Of a stretch of DNA of 39,745 bases, positions 24,506-32,341 are shown one piece after another. Every line of letters starts with the position of its first letter. The first letter of the stretch is position 1. Made by a program: the position numbers and the translations under genes. Where the stretch lies: positions 1 to 39,745 of the forward strand of contig NZ_VSMC01000027.1 of NCBI RefSeq assembly GCF_008728965.1, in the 5' to 3' direction. The notes beneath the pieces were generated by a model that saw nothing but the letters and a program-made list of their open reading frames with translations, did not search any database and was not told the origin of the DNA. The stretch is from Heminiphilus faecis (lineage in GTDB: Bacteria > Bacteroidota > Bacteroidia > Bacteroidales > Muribaculaceae).

Positions 24506-25042
24506 TTATCTTATCGTCGGTATTGTATCGCTGCAATACTCTCTGCGCGCGTTGTATAATACTCTTTCGGGAAGAAAGTCGTGAAAATAATCGAGTATCT
24601 CGGCTCGGCTTGCATGCTCGGGCACTACGAGTATGACAGTGTCGGCTCCGGCTATTGTGCCGAGTATATAAGGCGTGTCAAGTCGGTCGAGGTCATAGGC
24701 AAGTCCGCTGGCATAACCTTCAAGAGTTCTGAACACCATTAGTGTGCCTGAAAACGCCACCGACTGTACAGCCTCGTGAGTGCCTGACTGGGCCGTGGAG
24801 GGTATGGACTCGTACACTTCATCCTCGGGTATGTCGCCCGGATTGGGCACTATGTAGCGATAACCTCCGTAGTCGGCCGGTACTTTGGTGGTGCGCAGTC
24901 TCTTGAGGTCACGTGACAGGGTGGCCTGTGTCACCAGAAAACCGCGCGCGGCAAGCAGCCTCGAAAGTTCATCCTGACTTCCGATGCAGTTATTGGTGAG
25001 TATCTCCAGTATTGCCAGTAATCGAGTCTGACGTTTGCTCAT
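24506..25042 (-). CDS. argR: Arginine repressor
   Basis: A 178-residue regulator with the ArgR winged-helix N-terminus (KRQTRLLAILEILTNN, SQDELSRLLAARGFLVTQATLSRDLKRL) and a C-terminal hexamerisation/arginine-binding domain (TLEGYASGLAYDLDRL, ILGTIAGADTVILVVPE, with the GTIAGxDT arginine-contact motif). It represses the downstream arginine genes when arginine is abundant and is first in the operon, so it is probably autoregulated through the palindrome at 25110-25123. Confidence 0.94.
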   Translation of the reverse strand: MSKRQTRLLAILEILTNNCIGSQDELSRLLAARGFLVTQATLSRDLKRLRTTKVPADYGGYRYIVPNPGDIPEDEVYESIPSTAQSGTHEAVQSVAFSGTLMVFRTLEGYASGLAYDLDRLDTPYILGTIAGADTVILVVPEHASRAEILDYFHDFLPERVLYNARREYCSDTIPTIR

Positions 25043-25070
25043 ATTCTGTGCTGAATTATTTTTGAGGTGG

Positions 25071-25078
25071 CAAATTTA
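25071..25078 (-). promoter_or_regulatory. -7 promoter element of the argR operon
   Basis: TAAATTTG on the minus strand is a full match to TAnnTTTG, 28 bases before the argR ATG. No clear TTTG -33 is present at the usual spacing. Confidence 0.65.
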
Positions 25079-25109
25079 CTAACAAAAAATAATAAAACCG
25101 AGAGATTTG

Positions 25110-25123
25110 TGAATTTTTATGCA
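25110..25123. promoter_or_regulatory. ARG-box-like operator
   Basis: TGAATTTTTATGCA matches the ArgR half-site palindrome TGAAT-N4-ATTCA with one mismatch (read on the minus strand TGCATAAAAATTCA). It lies upstream of the argR promoter, which fits arginine-dependent autoregulation. Confidence 0.55.
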
Positions 25124-25159
25124 TATTTCTTGCAAAATGCGGTCTGCCTGTCGGGTTAA

Positions 25160-27058
25160 TCACACATCCAAGTAAAATTTGTGACGTTGCTCTTCTGTCA
25201 ACTCAAATTCGCCTAACGCCCGCCGGGCATCGTCTATAAGCTCCCTGAGAGTTTTTTTGAGAGGGAAGTATATGCGCCCGACGGTATGTGATTTTGATGA
25301 GAAATAAATGTATTCATCCTTTGTAACCAAGGTATCGATATTCTGGTATTTGTTCATTGCCTGTTTATCAGCGGATGTATCTGACAATAAGTCATGAATC
25401 TCAAGCCCTTGTGTGGTCGCGACAATTAAATAACAATCGTTATGCATGAATGTGATTGCTTTAATTGGCCATTCTGAATCGATTCTTGTTATCACTTGGT
25501 CTAAAGTCGAATCGTATATGACTGTGGATTTAGAACTTAATGCTATGGCTATGCGACATCCGTTACGGGAATAAGCTACACATACCACTCTTTCCGGTTT
25601 AAAGTTGCGGGTGTATAATATTCGCTCGGATACGGCGTCAATGACATGAAATGTCCCTGAATTGCCTCCTACTGCAATATTGTTGTCTATCGGACTGAAA
25701 TCAAAGCATTTGATGCCTCCTTTTATCCCGTTTATCGTCCTTAACCTTTTCCCGTTTACGGGATTAAACAATTCTATCTTTTTATCATCGGATATTGCCA
25801 ATAGTCTGTCATCAAATGAATACCGGATAGTCAAATCGGGTATTGTCGCGGGCTTGGAGAGTCCGCCGATATTCATGTCCTCATCATAAAATGAATAACG
25901 TATATTATTGTCTTTGACAGTGTGGCAATTAAATGTTTTGGTTATTTCACCCGTGGCGGAGTCCCAAGTGGTGACATGGCGGTTTCCGTTGGTGTCGCGG
26001 TCAATCAATACTCCTGTCAATATGCCTGATATGTTGCTGAATGCAATAGCTGCTATACGGCTATTGCTTGTCGGGAGTACAAGCTTCTTATCGGTATCAT
26101 AGTTATAAGTTGCCGGATGCCCGTGTTGTGTGATTGCGGCTATTATGCTTTCAAAAGGATGCATGGATATATCTGTGCCGTGTATGTCGAAAGTCTCCGA
26201 TTGGAAATCCGCCATATTGCTCTTTATTTCCTGAATATGGACTGAATTATCGTGCGAAGCTGTAACTACGATGCTGTCGTCTTTCCCAAACTCGACATCG
26301 TTAATGGCGTCGGTATGGACTTCAAATATCTTTTCTGTCCTTCCTGTCGCGGCATTTACGATTCTCATGACTCCATAACTCTCGCCTAAGGCTATCAGTG
26401 TGCCGTCTTTACTGAATGAGCCGCAACGTATACATACTTCCGATATATCTTCGGCCCATATTATCTCATTTGTCTCAAGATTGAATAATCTTACCGTTCC
26501 ACTGTTTGATGTAATGAGAATATGCTTGCCGTCAGGGCTAAAACGCGATGAAGTAAGCGCTTCATCCTTAAAATTCAGTAGATTGATTAACGACATTGAA
26601 CTGCTGTCCCATATTTTTACATGCCCGTCACCGGAGGAAGATACGATGAAACGGTCATCGCAGCTGATGTCGACAGATTTTATGCTTCTGATTTTATGGG
26701 CGTCTACTTTCGACAGAAGCTCTGAAGTAGTAAAATCGTATTTGTATATAAGGCCGTTGGCCGAGGCTACGATTAAGATACTCATATCATGACTTAAGAC
26801 GGCATCGTATATAGGACCGGGCTGGTTCTTGAAACGCTTTAATTCCACGCCGTTGGCGTCAAATACTATGACATGGCCTTTATAAGTTGATACAACAATC
26901 ATTGACGCATCAGATGAAAGGCGTATTGAATTTATCCTGCTCATCTTTTCAACAGAGTGCAGCACTTTTCCGTCGGACAGCCCCCACCATTTGATACAGC
27001 GGTTGTCACCTCCTATAATAATACGGTCATTTGCTGAATCGATGGCGATAGCGCGCAT
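25160..27058 (-). CDS. WD40-repeat protein, in frame with the upstream TIR gene
   Basis: A 632-residue protein made almost entirely of WD40-like repeats, enough for two seven-bladed propellers, followed by a short charged tail (FELTEEQRHKFYLD). Repeats are recognisable by phrases such as SSSGDGHVKIWDSSS, SNSGTVRLFNLET and SFSKDGTLIALGESYG. There is no signal peptide or transmembrane segment. It begins in mid-pattern: the first ATG lies five codons after a TGA in the same frame as the TIR gene, and homologous bacterial proteins commonly carry TIR, a helical linker and WD40 on one chain. The WD40 part would be the sensor or scaffold. It is more A+T-rich than the arg and ilv operons around it. 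Translation may reinitiate or read through. Confidence 0.8.
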   Translation of the reverse strand: MRAIAIDSANDRIIIGGDNRCIKWWGLSDGKVLHSVEKMSRINSIRLSSDASMIVVSTYKGHVIVFDANGVELKRFKNQPGPIYDAVLSHDMSILIVASANGLIYKYDFTTSELLSKVDAHKIRSIKSVDISCDDRFIVSSSGDGHVKIWDSSSMSLINLLNFKDEALTSSRFSPDGKHILITSNSGTVRLFNLETNEIIWAEDISEVCIRCGSFSKDGTLIALGESYGVMRIVNAATGRTEKIFEVHTDAINDVEFGKDDSIVVTASHDNSVHIQEIKSNMADFQSETFDIHGTDISMHPFESIIAAITQHGHPATYNYDTDKKLVLPTSNSRIAAIAFSNISGILTGVLIDRDTNGNRHVTTWDSATGEITKTFNCHTVKDNNIRYSFYDEDMNIGGLSKPATIPDLTIRYSFDDRLLAISDDKKIELFNPVNGKRLRTINGIKGGIKCFDFSPIDNNIAVGGNSGTFHVIDAVSERILYTRNFKPERVVCVAYSRNGCRIAIALSSKSTVIYDSTLDQVITRIDSEWPIKAITFMHNDCYLIVATTQGLEIHDLLSDTSADKQAMNKYQNIDTLVTKDEYIYFSSKSHTVGRIYFPLKKTLRELIDDARRALGEFELTEEQRHKFYLDV

Positions 27059-27070
27059 AGGACCATTCTC

Positions 27071-27838
27071 TCAGAACGTGTTGCTCATTGTCGACATGGC
27101 TTTTCTCAAAGCATTGTCAGCCTCTTTAACCAGTGGGCGGTCAGGATTGTCAATGTCAGAGGGCAAGGCTTTCAATGCCAGCAGACGTGCGACTGAAAGA
27201 TTTCCCGCTGATAATTCTGCCGTCGATTTTTCAGACAGAAACATGCTTTGGAGTCGAAGTAGTTTATTCCGCTCATCTATCAGGCGTTGTCGTTCTACTT
27301 CCTTGTCTCTTTCATATCGTTGCCACAACGTGTCAAATTTTAAGCTGAGCATAAAGGCTATGGCTTTTATTGATGCCACCTCACGGCCCATCTCTGACAC
27401 ATTTATACCCAAAATCTCATCCGATGTATTTCTCAACTCTCTCAACGCAGGGGCAAAACATTCTTCTTCAGGGTTTTGTGCATAAGGTGTGCCTGATATT
27501 ATCAATGGTATGACACTGGTCCTTCCGTTCAGGCTAAGAAAACGTCTGATTTCTTTATCAACCCATTTGGATTTTGCTGACGATGGAGAACATAATACGA
27601 TAAGGAAGTGGGATGACATGAGTGCCTTGTCGATTTCGTCACTTAGGATTCCACCTGACAGTTCGGTCTTGTCAAGAAATATTTTACGCCGGCAATCATT
27701 AAGCTCCGGCTGGGCTTCCAGTACATTTATGGGTATTCGGTAATGTTCAAGCTGATGTTGAAGCCATTCGGCGAAGTTTTCATCATCTCGTTGATAACTT
27801 ATAAATGCAAGATATTCCTTGATATTTCCGGGTACCAT
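27071..27838 (-). CDS. TIR-domain protein, N-terminal part of a TIR-WD40 system
   Basis: A 255-residue protein. Residues 8-135 form a TIR domain: EYLAFISYQRDDENFAEWL, IFLDKTELSGGILSDEI, FLIVLCSPSSAKSKWVDKEI and TSVIPLII. E96 in WVDKE aligns with the catalytic Glu of NADase TIR domains. Residues 145-250 are a helical linker ending in SVARLLALKALP and ALRKA, a segment that in related proteins leads straight into WD40 repeats. Here a TGA stop follows SNTF. The ATG at 27838 is chosen because the upstream TTG lies inside the -7 box. A role in defence or signalling through NAD breakdown is plausible but inferred. Confidence 0.85.
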   Translation of the reverse strand: MVPGNIKEYLAFISYQRDDENFAEWLQHQLEHYRIPINVLEAQPELNDCRRKIFLDKTELSGGILSDEIDKALMSSHFLIVLCSPSSAKSKWVDKEIRRFLSLNGRTSVIPLIISGTPYAQNPEEECFAPALRELRNTSDEILGINVSEMGREVASIKAIAFMLSLKFDTLWQRYERDKEVERQRLIDERNKLLRLQSMFLSEKSTAELSAGNLSVARLLALKALPSDIDNPDRPLVKEADNALRKAMSTMSNTF

Positions 27839-27862
27839 ATGCGATAATTTTTGGCTGATATG

Positions 27863-27870
27863 CAAATGTA
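27863..27870 (-). promoter_or_regulatory. -7 promoter element of the TIR-WD40 pair
   Basis: TACATTTG on the minus strand matches TAnnTTTG, 24 bases before the ATG at 27838. No convincing -33. Confidence 0.55.
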
Positions 27871-27960
27871 ATTATTTTCCGGTGAATCTGTAATATGCTT
27901 TTGCTATAATCGGCTTTAAAGGGGGCAATGTAAAAACGCGGTTGTTAAACGGCCAATGTT

Positions 27961-28070
27961 GGTAGGGACGCCAGTACCACGGCGTCCGGCTGCGGCCCGC
28001 ATGGTCTTATACAATTGCTCTGCGGTAGACCGTCCGGATTCGCGGGCGCCGTACTACCGGCGCCCCTACC
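27961..28070. repeat. GC-rich imperfect palindrome, MITE/REP-like
   Basis: The left arm 27961-27988 (starting GGTAGGGACGCCAGTACCAC) and the right arm 28043-28070 (ending CGGCGCCCCTACC) are imperfect reverse complements separated by 54 bases, part of which can also pair (GGTCT with AGACC). A related half-copy lies at 3585-3617. No ORF is present. In this 356-base intergenic stretch (27839-28194) the other features are the TIR promoter and the ilvC terminator. Non-autonomous mobile repeat is the likeliest reading. Confidence 0.65.
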
Positions 28071-28118
28071 AATCCGTTATATTTTAGCACTTCAACCGGC
28101 TTTTGCTACTGACCCCTT

Positions 28119-28172
28119 TAAAACAAAAAAAGAGAGGCTGCGCCATATACGTTAATTATGGCGCAGCCTCTC
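28119..28172 (-). terminator. Rho-independent terminator of the ilv operon
   Basis: A perfect 16-bp inverted repeat (28132-28147 and 28157-28172; GAGAGGCTGCGCCATA and its complement) with a 9-base loop is followed on the minus strand by TTTTTTTGTTTTAA. It lies 23 bases after the ilvC stop. Confidence 0.92.
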
Positions 28173-28194
28173 CTGTCTGTAATGGATGTGGTTA

Positions 28195-29238
28195 TCAGTT
28201 GTTTTCGGGACGGAGTTTGCGTACGGTGACGGCAGTCTGCCACATTTCGCTCTCGCGGAGGGCTTTGAGTTCCTCTTCGAGCTTTTCGCGATAATCGGGC
28301 TTGGAGTTGCTGTCAATCGATATCTGGGCTTCGTTGCCGGTCTTTACGCTCTCGTAAAGTTTTTCTACCACAGGCTTGACAGCATCGTGGAACGGGCCCA
28401 TCCAGTCAAGGGCGCCGCGCTGTGCGGTGGTCGAGCAGTTGGCATACATCCAGTCCATGCCGTTTTTGGCAAAAAGCGGCATAAGCGACTGTGTAAGTTC
28501 CTCTACCGTTTCGTTGAAGGCTTCGGAAGGAGTGTGACCGTTTTCGCGGAGCACTTCATACTGGGCAAGGAGAAGACCCTGTATGGCGCCCATCAGCGAG
28601 CCGCGCTCTCCTGTAAGGTCGGATGTGGCTTCACGCTTGAATGTGGTTTCGAACAGATATCCCGAACCGATGCCGATGCCGAGTGCTATTGTGCGATCGA
28701 ATGCACGGCCGGTGTAGTCCTGCTCTACGGCGTAGGATGAGTTTAGACCGCGGCCTTCGAGGAACATGGTGCGCAGTGAGGTACCCGAACCCTTGGGCGC
28801 AACAAGAATAAGGTCGATGTCTTTGGGGGGAACAACACCTGTGCGGTCGCTCCAAGTGATGGCGAAGCCGTGAGAAAAGTAGAGAGCCTTACCGGGTGTA
28901 AGATACTCCTTGATAGTGGGCCATACCGACATGACGGCTGCGTCAGAAAGAAGACACATGATGATTGTGCCGCGCTTGCACGCCTCTTCGATGCCGAAGA
29001 GAGTCTCGCCCGGTACCCATCCGTCGGCCACGGCCTTTTCATAGGTCTTGCCGGGACGCTGGCCCACGATGACATTGAAGCCGTTGTCGCGCAGGTTCAT
29101 GCTCTGGCCCGGACCCTGAACACCGTAGCCGATCACTGCTATTGTCTCGTCTTTGAGTATCTCTCTCGCCTTTTCCAAAGGAAACTCTTCGCGGATGATG
29201 ACATTCTCCTCAACTCCGCCAAAATTCAATTTTGCCAT
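28195..29238 (-). CDS. ilvC: Ketol-acid reductoisomerase
   Basis: A 347-residue NADPH/Mg-dependent enzyme of valine, leucine and isoleucine synthesis, converting acetolactate or acetohydroxybutyrate to the dihydroxy acids. Seen: the nucleotide-binding IAVIGYGVQGPGQSMNLRD, the LILVAPKGSG segment, and in the knotted C-terminal domain DLTGERGSLMGAIQG and the acidic metal ligands around EAFNETVEELTQ. The GYGVQGPGQ variant replaces the usual GYGSQGHAQ, as is common in Bacteroidales. It is the last gene of the operon, followed by a strong terminator. Confidence 0.94.
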   Translation of the reverse strand: MAKLNFGGVEENVIIREEFPLEKAREILKDETIAVIGYGVQGPGQSMNLRDNGFNVIVGQRPGKTYEKAVADGWVPGETLFGIEEACKRGTIIMCLLSDAAVMSVWPTIKEYLTPGKALYFSHGFAITWSDRTGVVPPKDIDLILVAPKGSGTSLRTMFLEGRGLNSSYAVEQDYTGRAFDRTIALGIGIGSGYLFETTFKREATSDLTGERGSLMGAIQGLLLAQYEVLRENGHTPSEAFNETVEELTQSLMPLFAKNGMDWMYANCSTTAQRGALDWMGPFHDAVKPVVEKLYESVKTGNEAQISIDSNSKPDYREKLEEELKALRESEMWQTAVTVRKLRPENN

Positions 29239-29257
29239 AAGAATTAAATGTTAGATG

Positions 29258-30019
29258 TTATAGTTGTTTATATTCATAATCGGTAAATGCCATGCGTGCG
29301 CGGCTCACCGCTTCGCCGTCGATCGTTATCTCGGCGCTGTAGTTGTCGTCGCCGTCATCGCGGATCAGCAGCATGGCCTCCTGCGCGCACTTCGCTTCGT
29401 GCATGAACGCTATGTCGAACCGGCTCACGCGGTGGCTGTCATAGAAGTCCATGTCCCAGCGGTTTTGGATCAGCTCGATATACCGAAGTGTGTTGACATG
29501 CCGGTTGAAATCGCAGTCGCAGTATCTGAACCGGTAGCGGCTTTCGTAGTCGGCTGTGTCGCCCACGGGCGAGAAACGCCTTGTCTTTTCCATGGGACAC
29601 GGGCGGTCGCACACGGTGTCGCGCAGCGCGTCGAGCATGGACAGGTCGCCTCCCTGACGCTCTTTGATGTCGATAGCCATCCATATGGACCGGGCGTGGC
29701 CCAGCACTTCGTCGTCGAGGCCCGTAATCTCGAAGTTGCGCTCCGAGAAGTGGCGGTTGAAGCCTTCGATCCATGTGCGCAGTGTGTACTCTTCGCTAAC
29801 CGAGGGCCATCGTCGCATTTCGATTGACAGGCGCGAGAGCACCCATGCTTTGCCGTCGGCGAGCAGCCGGGCGTAACCTATTCCGAGGTCGTTGGCGTGA
29901 TAGGTCGCGGTCTCGATTACGCGTCCGGCAAGCAGTGTCAGCGGCATGATGGCCTGCGGGCTGCACTCCGGAGCGGTGAGAGTATAGTGTTTTATGTACT
30001 CCTTTATAGGGCCGGACAT
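29258..30019 (-). CDS. Acyl-ACP thioesterase (FatA/FatB-like)
   Basis: A 253-residue double-hotdog thioesterase that releases fatty acids from acyl carrier protein. The N-terminal hotdog shows GIGYARLLADGKAWVLSRLSIEMRRWP and TWIEGFNRHFSERNFEI; the second shows RYCDCDFNRHVNTLRYIELI with the catalytic D-x-N-x-H-x-N-like motif (DFNRHVN), followed by FDIAFMHEAKC. It overlaps the end of ilvN by 16 bases and precedes ilvC by 19 bases, so it is fully inside the branched-chain amino acid operon. Branched-chain keto acids made here also prime branched fatty acids, which may explain the pairing. Confidence 0.88.
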   Translation of the reverse strand: MSGPIKEYIKHYTLTAPECSPQAIMPLTLLAGRVIETATYHANDLGIGYARLLADGKAWVLSRLSIEMRRWPSVSEEYTLRTWIEGFNRHFSERNFEITGLDDEVLGHARSIWMAIDIKERQGGDLSMLDALRDTVCDRPCPMEKTRRFSPVGDTADYESRYRFRYCDCDFNRHVNTLRYIELIQNRWDMDFYDSHRVSRFDIAFMHEAKCAQEAMLLIRDDGDDNYSAEITIDGEAVSRARMAFTDYEYKQL

Positions 30020-30558
30020 TGGTGCGATTTGCGACGCTCCTGCTCGTCAAGATACATGTTGAGATATTCGTGAGTGTCCTTGGTGACGGCTACGCGTCCC
30101 GACCGCACAAACTGTCGTATGTCGTATTTGCGCAACTCTTCGAAAAGGGCTTCTGTCTCGTCGGAGTGGCCGGTTTTTTCAAGTACTACATACTCACGGG
30201 TTATTTCGAGTATACGTGCATTATGACGTCTTATTATAAGCTCCACGTTCTTATCGTCGAGCAGTTGCGGTGTAGGCACTTTGTATAACGCCACTTCCTG
30301 ATATACTATCTCGTCGTCGGTGTACAGAAATGACTTGAGCACGTCTATGCGCTTCTCGATCTGCTTGACCACTCGCTCCATCATTGGGCGGTTGCTGAAG
30401 CAGGTTATGGTGAACTTGTGTATGCCTTTGATCGATGAGGGACTCACCGACAGGCTCTCTATATTGAGACAGCGGCGGGTGAAAATGATGGATATCTGAT
30501 TGAGCAGACCCACTTGGTTTTCGGAAAATACCGTCACTGTAAATAATTGCTCGTCCAT
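30004..30558 (-). CDS. ilvN: Acetolactate synthase small (regulatory) subunit
   Basis: A 184-residue ACT-domain protein (LFTVTVFSENQVGLLNQISIIFTRRCLNIESLSVSPS) with a second regulatory half. It activates the catalytic subunit and confers feedback inhibition by valine or other branched-chain amino acids. It lies 31 bases after ilvB and its 3' end overlaps the thioesterase gene. Confidence 0.9.
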   Translation of the reverse strand: MDEQLFTVTVFSENQVGLLNQISIIFTRRCLNIESLSVSPSSIKGIHKFTITCFSNRPMMERVVKQIEKRIDVLKSFLYTDDEIVYQEVALYKVPTPQLLDDKNVELIIRRHNARILEITREYVVLEKTGHSDETEALFEELRKYDIRQFVRSGRVAVTKDTHEYLNMYLDEQERRKSHQCPAL

Positions 30559-30589
30559 ATTCAGTTGTGTTGTCAGCTTGTTTTTGCGG

Positions 30590-32308
30590 TTAGTCGATAG
30601 GATAAGTCTCGGTGGCGTTTAGCATGATGTTGTTGACATCTGCACCTGCCGGAGTCATCGGGAATACCATATCGGTTTCGTCGATATTGACATTTATAAG
30701 ATATGCTCCGTCATGATCCAGCATGCGCCGTATGGCTCCGTCAAGCTGCTCGCGGGTCTCGACATTCTCGGCTCCGATACCATAGGCTTCGGCTATCATG
30801 ACGAAATCGGGGTTTATAAGCGGAGTCTGAGAGAAGCGGTCGTTAAAGAACAGCGACTGCCACTGACGCACGTTGCCGAGGAAGTTGTTGTTAAGCAGTA
30901 TTATCTTTATGTCGGTGTTGTACTCAAGTATTGTGCCGAGCTCCTGTATTGTCATCTGCAGGCCTCCGTCGCCGGTAAAGAAACATACCGTGCGGTCGGG
31001 AGCTCCCATTTTGGCCCCTATCGAAGCGGGCAGTCCGAAACCCATTGTGCCGAGACCTCCGGAGGTTATGATGGACCGGGGTTCGGAGTATCGCGAGTAA
31101 CGGGCGGCAAACATCTGGTTCTGACCGACATCGGTAACTACAACGGCTTTGTGGCCTGTGGCTTCCGACACTTTGTTTACCACTTCGCCCATGGTCATCG
31201 GTCCTGACTCTGGATATACTTCGCGTTTTATCACTTTCTCATATTCGACCTGTGCCGGTATGTCAAATTCGGCAAGCCACTCGGTGTGCTTGCGTGGTTC
31301 TATCATAGGCAGCAGCATGCGCAGCACCTCTCCTGCGTCGCCGTGTACGGTGGCGGCCGTGGCTATGTTTTTGTCAAATTCCGACTCGTCGATGTCGATG
31401 TGTATGATTTTGGCCTCCGGCGCGTAAGTCTTTACATTGCCGGTGACACGGTCGTCAAATCGCATGCCTATGGCAATCAACAAGTCGGCTTTGTTCGTGT
31501 TTACGTTCGGGCCTATGTTGCCGTGCATGCCGAGCATGCCTTTGTAGAGAGGATGTTCCGACGGCATGGTTGACAGGCCGAGCAATGTCGCTGCCACCGG
31601 TATGTCGCCCTTTTCGGCCATGGCGGCAAGATCGGCCTCGGCCTGCGATATCATCACTCCGTGTCCTGACAGTATCATTGGGCGTTCGGCAGCGTTAATC
31701 ATATCGGCCACGCGCCGCAGGTCATCGTCGTTTATTTCAGGCCGAGGAGTATAGGAACGTATGAAGTCACATTTCTTATAATCGTCAAACTCCACCATGC
31801 CTGTCTGCGCGTCCTTGGTGAAGTCGAGCACCACCGGACCGGGACGTCCTGTGGATGCGATGTAGAACGCACGTGCCACGGCCCAAGCTATATCCTGCGG
31901 ACGTCTTATCTGATAGCTCCATTTTGATAACGGCTGGGTTATGCCTACGACGTCGGTTTCCTGAAACGCGTCAAAGCCGAGAAACGGAGTGGCTACCTGT
32001 CCTGTTATGACTACCATCGGGGTACTGTCCATAAGAGCGTCGCCTATGCCAGTTATTACATTGGTGGCGGCGGGTCCGGAAGTTACTATCACCACTCCCG
32101 GGCGGCCGGTGACGCGCGCGTATCCTTGTGCGGCATGTGTGGCTCCCTGTTCGTGACGTACCAACACGTGTTTCAGGCTGTCCTGATAGTCGTACAGCTT
32201 GTCGTATACCGGTATTATGGATCCTCCCGGATAACCGAATACGAGGTCGACTCCCTCGCATATGAGGGAGCGGATCAAAGCGTCGGCACCTGATATCATT
32301 TCTTTCAT
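30590..32308 (-). CDS. ilvB: Acetolactate synthase large (catalytic) subunit
   Basis: A 572-residue ThDP/FAD enzyme that condenses two pyruvates, or pyruvate and 2-ketobutyrate. The N-terminal domain has YPGGSIIPVYDKLY and the catalytic Glu in VRHEQGATHAAQGYAR; the ThDP-binding motif GDGGLQMTIQELGTILEYNT and LLNNNFLGNVRQWQ are in the C-terminal domain. The usual GPGATN is GPAATN here. It is placed between ilvD (33 bases upstream) and ilvN. Confidence 0.94.
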   Translation of the reverse strand: MKEMISGADALIRSLICEGVDLVFGYPGGSIIPVYDKLYDYQDSLKHVLVRHEQGATHAAQGYARVTGRPGVVIVTSGPAATNVITGIGDALMDSTPMVVITGQVATPFLGFDAFQETDVVGITQPLSKWSYQIRRPQDIAWAVARAFYIASTGRPGPVVLDFTKDAQTGMVEFDDYKKCDFIRSYTPRPEINDDDLRRVADMINAAERPMILSGHGVMISQAEADLAAMAEKGDIPVAATLLGLSTMPSEHPLYKGMLGMHGNIGPNVNTNKADLLIAIGMRFDDRVTGNVKTYAPEAKIIHIDIDESEFDKNIATAATVHGDAGEVLRMLLPMIEPRKHTEWLAEFDIPAQVEYEKVIKREVYPESGPMTMGEVVNKVSEATGHKAVVVTDVGQNQMFAARYSRYSEPRSIITSGGLGTMGFGLPASIGAKMGAPDRTVCFFTGDGGLQMTIQELGTILEYNTDIKIILLNNNFLGNVRQWQSLFFNDRFSQTPLINPDFVMIAEAYGIGAENVETREQLDGAIRRMLDHDGAYLINVNIDETDMVFPMTPAGADVNNIMLNATETYPID

Positions 32309-32341
32309 ATAATATAATGATGTCTCTGTTGTGATTCGTTA

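Noticed and set aside
27071-27073. Selenocysteine or a reassigned TGA as explanation of the TIR-WD40 stop
   Set aside because: TGA clearly ends several other genes here (for example sdaA, argC, the STAND gene), so reassignment is excluded. No obvious SECIS-like hairpin was seen right after the codon, and the aligned residue in relatives is not Cys.
28186-28740. Plus-strand frame of 184 codons opposite ilvC
   Set aside because: It is a shadow of a highly conserved gene, with no motif or promoter of its own.
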